Source of the DNA: UBA11869 sp964544965
GTDB lineage: Bacteria > Pseudomonadota > Gammaproteobacteria > Eutrophobiales > Eutrophobiaceae
Direction: 5' to 3'
Length of the DNA stretch: 40,021 nucleotides
Assembly (NCBI GenBank): GCA_964544965.1
Contig: CAZJED010000004.1
Coordinates: 1 to 40,021 of the forward strand
Position numbers and translations under genes: made by a program. A model generated the notes under the pieces. The model saw only the letters and a list, made by a program, of their open reading frames with translations. It ran no database searches and was not told the DNA's origin. Below are positions 15,405-23,741 of this stretch, one piece after another. How positions within the stretch are numbered: position 1 is the stretch's first letter; the number at the start of each line of letters is the position of its first letter.

Positions 15405-16208
15405 ATGTTCAGGCTAATCCGATTCTCTCTCTTTCTTTTTTTTAGTTCAATTTTATATGCAGCGGATTTTGAAAAAACTTATGAAGCATATCAAAAAGGT
15501 AATTATGAAATCGCTCTAGACGGTTTTCTTGAACTTGCAACTGAGAACCATATGAAAGCCCAATTTTATTTGGGGACGATTTATCGCGAAGGTAAGGGAG
15601 TAAGCCAAGATTATTTAAAATCGCTCGAATGGTATCAGAAAGCCGCAGCACATGGAGAACCTAAGGCGCAGCATAATGTAGCTTTATTTTATCATAATGG
15701 TATTTCTGTTAATCGAGATATTAAGATAGCAATAGATTGGTATACCAAAGCGGCAAATCAAAACTATATTCCATCACAAATCAATATTGCGAAGCTTTAT
15801 TACAGCGGTGATGGCATTAAAAAAAATCTTAAAGAAGCAATAGCCTGGTGGCAGAAAGCAGCTAATCTTGGAAGTAAAGGTGCGCAACATAATCTGGGTT
15901 TAATGTATTTTTTAGGAGAAGGTATAGAACAAAATTATTCAAAGGCTATGGAATGGTATCTTCTGGCTGCAGCACAGGGGTCAAAAGAAGCACAAAACAG
16001 TGTTGGATATATGTACTTCGAGGGTAAGGGTGTTGAAAAGGATTTAATTGAGGCTTACGCTTGGTTCCAGTTGGCAGCAAGTTCTGATTATGATCAGGCA
16101 AAACTTAATTCCAGTGTCGCGGAAGCAAATTTAAGTAATGAAGAAATCCAACAGGCAAAGGAAAGAGCGGAACGATATCTCTCTGAGTATCCATCAGCAG
16201 GGAAATAA
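15405..16208 (+). CDS. secreted Sel1-repeat (TPR-like) protein
   Basis: A 267-residue protein with a signal peptide (about 1-19, YAA). About five 36-residue Sel1-like repeats follow, each with A(Q/K)..LG..Y..G.G(V/I)..(D/N)...A..W(Y/W)..AA. They span roughly residues 50-232 and a charged tail closes the protein. AAGAGG precedes the ATG. Sel1 proteins are helical scaffolds for protein-protein contacts in the periplasm or at the envelope. It lies next to the sortase operon in convergent orientation, 16 bases apart, which does not by itself imply a shared role. Confidence 0.88.
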   Translation: MFRLIRFSLFLFFSSILYAADFEKTYEAYQKGNYEIALDGFLELATENHMKAQFYLGTIYREGKGVSQDYLKSLEWYQKAAAHGEPKAQHNVALFYHNGISVNRDIKIAIDWYTKAANQNYIPSQINIAKLYYSGDGIKKNLKEAIAWWQKAANLGSKGAQHNLGLMYFLGEGIEQNYSKAMEWYLLAAAQGSKEAQNSVGYMYFEGKGVEKDLIEAYAWFQLAASSDYDQAKLNSSVAEANLSNEEIQQAKERAERYLSEYPSAGK

Positions 16209-16224
16209 CTATAATAAAAATTTT

Positions 16225-17562
16225 TTAGTGTGTCAGCAATAACTCATTAATTTCTTTTGGTGTTTTGATAGGTTTTGATTTGAATCCATCAATTTCTATT
16301 GAGGCCGAAATTTCTTTAGATTTATTTAACCTTATTAGTTTATACCAACCCTTCTGCTTGCGCGCGATGTTTAAAAAATTTCTTACTTGCTTATTATCTT
16401 TATAGCCATTTATATTAATGGTTAACGGCGGTGTTTGTATTTCCCTATCTACAAGCAATATTCCAGCTTCCTCAATGCGTGCAGTTGCAATTTCTGGTAT
16501 TGATAAATATCTTAAACCGTGTTTTGAAATTTTATTAAATTTCTCCTCCCCACTATAATAGGCCAGAAGATTAGCAAATCTTGTTAATGAAATGTTTTCA
16601 TCTATTTGACGAGGTTGCATATTGTCATTTACATTTATTATTTTGTTGTAATATCCGTAGTAGTTATTCCTAAAATTCTGATTTATAAAATCTAATGATT
16701 CACATGAATATTTCAGATATTTTTCCTCAAATGTATTTCGATATAATTGCAACATAGCTCTTGCCATTCCTAAGGTATCTGATAAATATAGTGGTCTATC
16801 AGTCGTTGTATTTGTTAAATAACCACCTTCTGTTGTTCTGCAGTTTTTATTGATCCAATCAGCAGCGTTAATTGCCATTATTAGGCTTTTGCTATCGTTA
16901 CAGTATTCAGCATGTGTTGCGAGAGCTTCAATCATCCAGCCATTTTCTCTGGTTAAAATTCGCTTATCTATTTCCGGGAAACCTATGGCTTCACGTTCTT
17001 TTGTTGTATGTGAAAAATATTTTTTTGGGTCAACGCCCTTAACATTTCCTGATTGACCTGTATAAAAAGCTCCCTTATCGGATGTCATAAAGTTTTTTAT
17101 ATAATTTTGAATTAATTTTGTCGCATTAAGATAGCTAGATGATTGCAAATAGCCATATGCCAATGAATATAATCTTAAATGCCCGGCTTGTGCCGCCATT
17201 GTTTTGCGATAATGCGGTACATCCCATTTACTAAGTGTTGAATATTGGTAAACACCTCCCCAAATAGGGTCAATTAAGGCTATTGCATTATCTAATGTTA
17301 ATTTCGCCATTCTTTTTTCATTTTTATCGCCATCCGCAGCAATTACTAATGAATATTCAACGCTATCACGGTCAATGAATTTAATCGGCGATAATAATCC
17401 ACCATGTTTCCAATCGAAGCTTTGCATATGCATGTAACGGAGTCGACGTCTACATTCATCACTTAATACTGGATTAATTTTTTCTGTTAATTTTAAAATA
17501 TTCTCTTTTGTAAGAGGTGTTTCACAAGTTGTTTTTAATAATGTGTGCATAATATTTCTCAA
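16225..17562 (-). CDS. YyaL-like alpha/alpha-barrel protein lacking the thioredoxin domain
   Basis: A 445-residue cytoplasmic protein without signal or membrane helix. HGGLLSPIKF and IWGGVYQYSTLSKWDVPHY correspond to the FGGAPKFP and VGGGFHRYSVD..W.VPHFEKM blocks of YyaL/DUF255 (SPATA20) proteins. FYTGQSG, ILTRENGWMIEALA and GGYLTN...YLSDTLGMA follow their six-hairpin toroid. The usual N-terminal thioredoxin-like DUF255 domain is missing. The first possible start, TTG at 17562, overlaps the sortase stop (TTGA); ATG at 17550 is an alternative. It is the last gene of the sortase operon, where the known systems carry a VIT/vWA target instead. Substrate unknown; a sugar-epimerase or glycoside-processing role is only a structural guess. 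Confidence 0.72.
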   Translation of the reverse strand: MRNIMHTLLKTTCETPLTKENILKLTEKINPVLSDECRRRLRYMHMQSFDWKHGGLLSPIKFIDRDSVEYSLVIAADGDKNEKRMAKLTLDNAIALIDPIWGGVYQYSTLSKWDVPHYRKTMAAQAGHLRLYSLAYGYLQSSSYLNATKLIQNYIKNFMTSDKGAFYTGQSGNVKGVDPKKYFSHTTKEREAIGFPEIDKRILTRENGWMIEALATHAEYCNDSKSLIMAINAADWINKNCRTTEGGYLTNTTTDRPLYLSDTLGMARAMLQLYRNTFEEKYLKYSCESLDFINQNFRNNYYGYYNKIINVNDNMQPRQIDENISLTRFANLLAYYSGEEKFNKISKHGLRYLSIPEIATARIEEAGILLVDREIQTPPLTININGYKDNKQVRNFLNIARKQKGWYKLIRLNKSKEISASIEIDGFKSKPIKTPKEINELLLTH

Positions 17563-18155
17563 ATAAAAATATGTTTATGGTCAGGTTCAGCAATTACAAC
17601 GTAACGCAATGAGCCACTAGCTTGAATAGCATTGAAGGGATAACATGTAATAAGAAGTAATTTATTATTTATGTCGGTGGGAACAACATCAATCGTTGTC
17701 TTATCGATGACTACTATATCTGTTACCCGATATGATTCAGTTTTTATATTCGACTGAAGGTTCAGAAAATCTCCAATTTTAAGGTATTTGAGGAAATGAA
17801 AATGTGTATCTCTATGGCCAGAAATAATAATGTTTCCATCTTCCCCAGGTCTTGCACTTCCAAAGAGATGTCCCGGGCCAAAAGCCAATGAGGAACCACT
17901 AGCTCCGGCCAGGACAATGTGGCTAATACCATAATCGGGCGCACTAAGACGAGCGACTGGCCAAGTGTCTGCCCACGGCCAAGGCTTTACCTTTTTTTGG
18001 CCATTAAGCGTTTTTGACCATGAAGTCTCAAGCAGGATTTGTGCTAACACCGCTTTAGTATGGATATAGGAACCTTGCCCTATAAACCAAAGACCACAAA
18101 CGAGGAGGACTATGACAAATAATTTTCTATATGTATTTTTAAATATGCGAATCAT
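17559..18155 (-). CDS. class GN sortase (proteobacterial dedicated sortase)
   Basis: A 198-residue membrane-anchored transpeptidase with one N-terminal helix (residues 12-29). The catalytic triad is visible: His114 in SGHRDTHF, Cys171 in LLLITCYPF and Arg184 in GSLRYVV. KPWPWADTWPVARL at 57-70 is characteristic of the gammaproteobacterial class GN group (TIGR03784). Sortases cleave LPxTG-like signals and join the substrate to an amine acceptor; the natural acceptor in Gram-negatives is not settled. It starts 9 bases after the 58-residue membrane peptide gene and overlaps the YyaL-like gene by up to 4 bases. No protein in this window carries a recognisable sorting signal. Confidence 0.93.
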   Translation of the reverse strand: MIRIFKNTYRKLFVIVLLVCGLWFIGQGSYIHTKAVLAQILLETSWSKTLNGQKKVKPWPWADTWPVARLSAPDYGISHIVLAGASGSSLAFGPGHLFGSARPGEDGNIIISGHRDTHFHFLKYLKIGDFLNLQSNIKTESYRVTDIVVIDKTTIDVVPTDINNKLLLITCYPFNAIQASGSLRYVVIAEPDHKHIFI

Positions 18156-18164
18156 TGCGATGTA

Positions 18165-18341
18165 TTAAATAAAAGAATGATGCGAACAACATTTATATAC
18201 AGAGTTATTGTTTGATGCGTTGAGAGAATTATCATTTGGCGAGCCAAAGAAATTAGACACAAGAAACAAACAAGCCCACAACCCCATCATTACCAATAGG
18301 AAGTTCAGGGCTTCATAAAAATTTTTACGGGTGATTTTCAT
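18165..18341 (-). CDS. 58-residue membrane peptide in the sortase operon
   Basis: A short frame between pdsO and the sortase. AGAGGT, which overlaps the end of pdsO, lies about 10 bases before the ATG. It starts 5 bases after the pdsO stop and ends 9 bases before the sortase start. The product has a basic start (MKITRKNFYEA) and one membrane helix (LNFLLVMMGLWACLFLVSNFF). An Asn/Ser-rich segment follows, and the tail reads KCCSHHSFI. The spacing and ribosome site support a real gene. Function unknown; a small sortase accessory is possible. The Cys/His tail could bind metal. Confidence 0.65.
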   Translation of the reverse strand: MKITRKNFYEALNFLLVMMGLWACLFLVSNFFGSPNDNSLNASNNNSVYKCCSHHSFI

Positions 18342-18346
18342 CAAGC

Positions 18347-19060
18347 TTAAACCTCTTGGTTAAGCGTTAAACTTATTGTTACACGACGATCAAAAACATA
18401 AGACTCAGTGTCGCCTTCATATGCAGATGCCTTATTTTCGCCATGAGCATGCGTTTGAAATCTTTGATTTGATATACCTGCCTTAATGAATTCAGCTCGA
18501 ACATTATTTACTCTTTCTTTACTTAACACTAAGTTATGACTATTTGAGCCACGATAATCCGCATATCCATTAATCTGTATTTTTATCTCAGGATATGTTT
18601 TTATTAAATTAGCAAGTTTTTGTATTTCTGGAAGGATTGCATGATGTATTTTTGCTTCGTTAGTTTTATAGTAAATTACATAAGAAATTCCCTGGCTTAA
18701 TTTTTCTAGAGATTGGGTTTCTTGACTGTGGACCACTTTTTGAAATTCTTCATGAAATTTTCTCTTTGTTTCAGCTAATTCATTTTGCTGATAGGCAATT
18801 TCAATGCTTTTTGCGTTTAATTCTTTTTCGAGTTTTGCAATTGTTTCATCTGTTTCATTTTCACGAGCACCTAGCCATGTTCCACCACCAGCTCCAACAA
18901 TGACTCCGACAGGCCCTGCTAACACTCCGCCAATTAGAGTTCCTAAGCCAAAACCTATATTTTCTTTATGTGATGCTGGTTCATTTTGATTATCATTTGC
19001 AACAACAATTGACTGGAAGCAAATAATGCTGATTAAAATCATCGCTTTTAATATCTTCAT
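18347..19060 (-). CDS. pdsO: sortase-associated OmpA-like protein PdsO
   Basis: A 237-residue protein with a signal peptide (about 1-21) and a glycine-zipper segment (FGLGTLIGGVLAGPVGVIVGAGGGTWLG) at about 36-65. A coiled coil follows at about 70-115, then an OmpA/MotB peptidoglycan-binding domain from about 125 (IQINGYADYRGSNSHNLVLS, FDRRVTISL). This is the layout of the OmpA-like partner of the proteobacterial dedicated sortase (TIGR03789). AAGGAGAA lies before the ATG. It is the first gene of the minus operon and is divergent from the response regulator across 206 bases that probably hold both promoters. Confidence 0.9.
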   Translation of the reverse strand: MKILKAMILISIICFQSIVVANDNQNEPASHKENIGFGLGTLIGGVLAGPVGVIVGAGGGTWLGARENETDETIAKLEKELNAKSIEIAYQQNELAETKRKFHEEFQKVVHSQETQSLEKLSQGISYVIYYKTNEAKIHHAILPEIQKLANLIKTYPEIKIQINGYADYRGSNSHNLVLSKERVNNVRAEFIKAGISNQRFQTHAHGENKASAYEGDTESYVFDRRVTISLTLNQEV

Positions 19061-19266
19061 CAGATTTTCTCCTTTTTGTAAATTAATAATGATTCGATTT
19101 AATTAGAGGTTATTAAATACTTAGTAAATGGCAGCGTTAGGCTAGAATAGGGGAAATGTAGTGATAGAATGTGGCAAAAAAGTGATATTGTGGTTTTATA
19201 AGTTAAAGTTTTACGATTACTAATTTATGCTATAGATAAATTAATGGTTAGCAGGAGAAACTAAAG

Positions 19267-19953
19267 ATGCCAAAACAAATTCTTTTGGTAGAAGATGAAA
19301 TAATCCTCTGTGAAAATTATGCAAAAACTATGCGTGAACAAGGATACGATGTGGTCACTTCTCACAGCAAGGAAGACGCACTAGAGATTATTAATAAACG
19401 TTTGCCGGATTTAGCTATTTTAGATATTGGTCTCGGTGATGAGACGGAGGCCGGTTTTGACCTTTGTCGCGAGATACGTACTCTTTCTAAGATTTTACCA
19501 ATAATTTTTTTGACTGCGAGAGATTCGGATATTGATGCCATTAGTGGTCTAAGGTTAGGTGCTGATGATTATTTAAGTAAAGACACGAGTATTGATAATT
19601 TACTTGCACGTATCGTTGCTTTATTTCGTCGTCTTGATGTATCGCAGTCTAGTAGTGATGATGAGCAGATTAAACGCGGAAAATTAACTATCGATGCGGC
19701 ACGTTTTAGAGTTGAGTGGGGCGAAAAGATTATTGATTTAAGCATGACCGAGTTTTGGATTGTTCATTCATTAGCAAAAAGAATAGATCATGTAAAAAGT
19801 AAAGACCAGCTGATGCAAGATTCTAAACAAGTTGTCGCTGATAATACGATTACTTCACATTTAAAAAGAATAAGAAAGAAATTCAAAGAAATTGATGAAA
19901 ATTTTGATCAAATAGAGACAGTGTATGGCGTAGGCTATCGCTGGAAGTCTTAA
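19267..19953 (+). CDS. pdsR: dedicated sortase system response regulator
   Basis: A 228-residue two-component regulator. The receiver domain has Asp53 as phosphorylation site (LAILDIGLGDETEAGFDLC), Thr83 and Lys105. The C-terminal half is a winged-helix DNA-binding domain (LTIDAARFRVEW, TEFWIVHSLAKR, HLKRIRKKF, VYGVGYRWKS) of OmpR type. The GLG-DE-E-GFDLC region fits TIGR03787. AGGAG precedes the ATG. The kinase gene follows after 15 bases, and the divergent pdsO-sortase operon is the likely target. Confidence 0.93.
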   Translation: MPKQILLVEDEIILCENYAKTMREQGYDVVTSHSKEDALEIINKRLPDLAILDIGLGDETEAGFDLCREIRTLSKILPIIFLTARDSDIDAISGLRLGADDYLSKDTSIDNLLARIVALFRRLDVSQSSSDDEQIKRGKLTIDAARFRVEWGEKIIDLSMTEFWIVHSLAKRIDHVKSKDQLMQDSKQVVADNTITSHLKRIRKKFKEIDENFDQIETVYGVGYRWKS

Positions 19954-19968
19954 AGAATCGATCGGTCG

Positions 19969-22021
19969 ATGTTTAATTATTATATAAAAATTTCTCTACG
20001 TAGTAAGTTGATGTTGATCTCGGTTGCGGTTTTGGTTATTCCCTATATTGGGTTTGATTATATAAGACAAACCGAGACCTATTTAAGATCTACATTAGAG
20101 TCAACATTAACTAATATTTCATACGTGGTTGCCAGTTCTTTAAATAATAAACCAAGATTATTTAGAACTAGTTTTGCAGAAGAAAAGAACGCTCTATATA
20201 TCCATGAGCTTAATAAAATCATCCAAATAGATGGATATACAAATGATTGGGGGGCATATCTTAATTGGTCTGAGTTATATCAGTCTGCTTCATTAATAGA
20301 TAGAGATAATTTTAAGTTAATTATCAGTAAAGATGATGATTATTATTACATCCTATTTCAGGTTAAAGATAATGAGTTAATTTTTTCCACGAGATATGGA
20401 AATAGAAAAATAGATGGCGATCATTTTATTTTAGTTTATCGAGATAGATTTCGAAGATTACACAAGAATTATCTTAGCCCGATTGCTCCTGGATCAATAA
20501 GACCTTTTTATTATCAGGAGATTACTGATGAGTATGGTGTTCAAATAAAAGCAAAGAAAATTCTAACCAATATTTCGTCTTATTTACAAGTAACTGAGGA
20601 CGGTTTTAATTTAGAAGCAAGAATACCAAAATATCTTATTGGAGATAATCTGGGTTTAATATTTAATGATATTGATCATCACATGGATGTTTTGAAGTCG
20701 AATGTTATTAGCACTTTTGGGATTGAGCCTAATAAGATTATTAGCTCTTCAAAAGAAATTGAAGATATTATTTCAAATCATAGCGGTAACAAAGGAAGAC
20801 GCATTTGGGTTCTGGATAAGACTGGTCAGGTTCTTGCTAGTAGCGGCAGTTTAAAACAAAAGTTCGAAAAAAATGTATTTAATATTTTCTACACGTATCT
20901 ATTACCCCCAGCTTATGATCAATTTCAGGATGATTTAGCCGGCGCATCACGGCTAAAGGGTTATGAGGTAATGAATGCTTTATCCGGTGACACAAGTACT
21001 AAGTGGCGGTCATCTCCTGATGAAAAAGCAGTTATTGTNNNNNNNNNNNNNNNNNNNNGAAATAGTTGGTGCGGTGGTTGTCGAAGAGACTACAAATAAT
21101 ATACAGTTAATGCAGCGACAAGTCCTATCTGGAATTTTTAATAAAACATTACTAATACTCGTTTGTATTGTTTTTATACTTTTACTATTTGCGAGCAGAT
21201 TGTCTTCTAGATTAATAAAACTCAATCGTGATGCAACTAGTGCAATTGATGAATATGGAAAGGTACAAGGGGAATTTATTGCAAGCCACTCAAGTGACGA
21301 AATTGGAGAATTATCTAGAAGTTTTAGTAGCATACTTGAGAGATTGGAGCAGTATCATATTTATCTTGAAGGTATGGCCGGTCGTTTATCGCACGAGCTT
21401 GCAACACCAATGGCTATCGTCAAATCATCGCTGGAAAGATTAAAACAAGAAGTAAAAGAAGATGACAAAAAAGACGCACTTAAAGCTGCAGAGACTGGGT
21501 TAGAGCGACTACAGAACTTATTAACAAGACTAAGTGAGGCGGCTCGAGTAGAACAAGCGTTACAAGAATCAGAAAAACAAGAAATGAACCTTAATGAGTT
21601 TTTAGAACAATGTGTTGATGGTTATCGATATGCCTATCCTAGCCAGTTATTTAAATTAAATGTTCCAAATAAACATATTAGTTTAGAGATTAATCCAGAT
21701 TTGTTTTATCAAATGCTTGATAAGCTTGTTGGAAATGCAGTTGATTTTTCATATCCCGAAAGGAAAATATTTATCAATTTATTTACTAGGGAAAATAAAA
21801 TTATTTTACAGGTAATCAATTATGGACCTCAGTTATCAAAAAATATGACGGATGAATTGTTTAATTCAATGGTTTCGGTTCGTGATAAACGCACTAATGT
21901 TGGCCCACATCTTGGTCTCGGGCTTTTTATAGCTAAATTAATTGCAGAATTTCATGGAGGTATTATTTCAGCAACTAATTTGGCTGAAGATGAAGGTGTT
22001 TGCTTCAGTATTAAAATATAA
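19969..22021 (+). CDS. pdsS: dedicated sortase system histidine kinase (interrupted by an N gap)
   Basis: One gene spread over two frames because of the N gap at 21039-21058. The first part (from 19969) has a membrane helix at about 14-32 and a large periplasmic sensor. After the gap come EIVGAVVVEET, a second helix (TLLILVCIVFILLLFAS) and a HAMP region. The H box is LSHELATPMAIVKSSLERL, the N box is DKLVGNAVDFSYP and the G box is GPHLGLGLF. The total, near 690 residues, agrees with the TIGR03785 kinase. The frame change needs a true gap length of 3k+1 bases, so no mutation has to be invoked. It partners the response regulator 15 bases upstream. Confidence 0.9.
21039..21058. other. assembly gap (20 Ns) inside the histidine kinase gene
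   Basis: Twenty unknown bases, a placeholder size. The reading frame before it is one base out of step with the frame after it. By comparison with related kinases the missing part is short, perhaps about ten residues between DEKAVI and EIVGAVVVEE. Confidence 0.99.
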
Positions 22022-22038
22022 ATTTTCTTAAGATTTTT

Positions 22039-22887
22039 TTAATTGTTTTTATTCCATAATTTCCAAACAGGAACAAGACTTTCTGGAAGCAGAGGGAGTC
22101 CACCCAATCTATTCCACGATACTGATTCATTATGGAAATCCGAACCAATTGATGCGGCTAAATTATATTGTTTGGCATAGTTAGATGCTGTTGTAATTTC
22201 TTTTGAAATATTATGACTCGTAATTACTTCAATTGCTTTACCACCACACTCCTTAAATTCGTCTATTAATTTACACAATTTAGTAGCGGTTATTTTATAT
22301 CTTAGTGGATGTGCTATGACAGCGACACCACCAATAGTATTAATAAGATTTATTGTTTCATTTAAATTTGGCCAGTCTGCAGAAACATAACCAGGTTTAC
22401 TTTTAACTAAATAATTCTTAAAAACATCAGATTGATTTTTAGCATAATTTTTTTCTATCAAGAATTGAGCAAAATGAAACCGAGTGATGTTACCATTGAC
22501 GGCTAATTTTTTTGTATATTCATAAGCTCCCCTTATACCAACTTTTGACAATCTATGGCTAATTTTCTTAGCGCGATCTTTACGTAGTACTTTTAATTTT
22601 TTACATGCTTTTATTATCAATATATTTTCAGCTTCTATATTAAGGCCTACAATATGTATAGTTTTATTATCCCATTGTGTTGATAATTCAACTCCATTTA
22701 TAAGGCTGATATTTTCCTCAACAGCAGCTTTTTTTGCATCATTTAGACCAGACACGGTATCGTGATCAGTCAGCGCTAACATCTGAATTCCGTTATTTGA
22801 GGCCTTAGTCACAAGATCGTTTGGAGATAATTCGCCATCCGATTTATTTGAATGCGTGTGCAAATCAATTTTTGAGTATCTGGTCAT
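22039..22887 (-). CDS. rnm: PHP-domain phosphoesterase, RNase AM (YciV/TrpH) family
   Basis: About 282 residues. The metal-binding PHP motifs are present: KIDLHTHSNKSDG at the start, ALTDHDTVSG, a middle glutamate (GVELST), IAHPLRY and IGSDFHNES. Length and layout match E. coli YciV, now known as a 5'-3' exonuclease that trims rRNA and degrades short RNAs. ATG at 22887 is chosen because the family begins just before the first metal motif; a GTG at 22905 would overlap yajQ. It is the last gene of the apbE-DUF3301-yajQ-rnm operon. The gene ends 17 bases from the convergent kinase gene. Confidence 0.87.
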   Translation of the reverse strand: MTRYSKIDLHTHSNKSDGELSPNDLVTKASNNGIQMLALTDHDTVSGLNDAKKAAVEENISLINGVELSTQWDNKTIHIVGLNIEAENILIIKACKKLKVLRKDRAKKISHRLSKVGIRGAYEYTKKLAVNGNITRFHFAQFLIEKNYAKNQSDVFKNYLVKSKPGYVSADWPNLNETINLINTIGGVAVIAHPLRYKITATKLCKLIDEFKECGGKAIEVITSHNISKEITTASNYAKQYNLAASIGSDFHNESVSWNRLGGLPLLPESLVPVWKLWNKNN

Positions 22888-22897
22888 CGCAGAATTA

Positions 22898-23380
22898 CTA
22901 ATCACGGAAGTTAATAAATTGTAGTGGAATGTCGAATTTTGCTTCTTTTAATTCAGAGATGGCATTTTGTAAATCATCACGCTTTTTACCCGAAACTCTT
23001 ACTTGCTCACCTTGAATTGAAGCTTGTAATTTGAGTTTGCTATTTTTAATCATTTTTACAATTTTTCTTGCCCTATCTTTATCAATTCCTTTTTTTATTG
23101 TTACAGCTCCACGTGCTTCGTTATTATTTTCTATTATTTCCCCAAATTCTAAGCAACGAATATCAATACCGCGCTTATTAATTTTATTTTTCAAGATATC
23201 GTTTATCTGTTTTATCTGGAATTCTGATTTGGAAATTGTTGTAAGCGTCCATTCAAAAATTTCAATTTTTGAATTCGTACCTTTAAAATCAAAACGGGTA
23301 CTAACTTCTCGATTCGCTTGATCTACAGCATTTAGTAATTCTTGTTGGTCAATTTCGGAAACAACATCAAATGAAGGCAT
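22898..23380 (-). CDS. yajQ: YajQ family nucleotide-binding protein
   Basis: A 160-residue protein that aligns over its whole length with YajQ: MPSFDVVSEIDQQELLNAVDQANREVSTRFDFKGT at the start, KKGIDKDRARKIVKMIK in the middle, and RVSGKKRDDLQ..I..LK near the end. YajQ has two RNA-recognition-like folds, binds nucleotides and RNA, and serves as a cyclic di-GMP effector in Xanthomonas and Pseudomonas. It lies 27 bases after DUF3301 and 10 before the PHP gene, in one operon. Confidence 0.95.
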   Translation of the reverse strand: MPSFDVVSEIDQQELLNAVDQANREVSTRFDFKGTNSKIEIFEWTLTTISKSEFQIKQINDILKNKINKRGIDIRCLEFGEIIENNNEARGAVTIKKGIDKDRARKIVKMIKNSKLKLQASIQGEQVRVSGKKRDDLQNAISELKEAKFDIPLQFINFRD

Positions 23381-23407
23381 TGCAGTATCCCCGGTTAAAT
23401 TTTCAGA

Positions 23408-23737
23408 CTAATTTTGCATTTCATCGATTATTATACCATCTGGATGATTTAACTGAATTGATGCTGGTTTTTGGCCGATCAATGAAATACTACCACTGTA
23501 GCGATCATAGCCATTGGGGCTGAATTCAAACTGGTAATGACGATAAAATACGAAATTACCATGGAGATTACGTCCGGGTTTCAGTGTTTTTACAGCAACT
23601 GTTTCGTCAAGGATCTGGTAACTCAAACTTTGGCAATATTGACGCACATAGAAAATAGCAATTTCCCTAGAACGTAATGAGTCTTGCCAGAACCAAATAA
23701 TCAGGCAAAGCGCTACAAGAAAGAAAATAACATCCAT
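23408..23737 (-). CDS. DUF3301 family membrane-anchored protein
   Basis: A 109-residue protein with one N-terminal helix (VIFFLVALCLIIWFW) followed by a small beta-rich domain (RHYQFEFSPNGYDRYSGSISLIG, then HPDGIIIDE). The WFWQDSLRSREIA segment after the helix and the YxFEFS..G..RY.G.I pattern are typical of DUF3301, a gammaproteobacterial family of unknown function. It starts 4 bases after apbE, so it is translated from the same message. Confidence 0.85.
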   Translation of the reverse strand: MDVIFFLVALCLIIWFWQDSLRSREIAIFYVRQYCQSLSYQILDETVAVKTLKPGRNLHGNFVFYRHYQFEFSPNGYDRYSGSISLIGQKPASIQLNHPDGIIIDEMQN

Positions 23738-23741
23738 TTAA

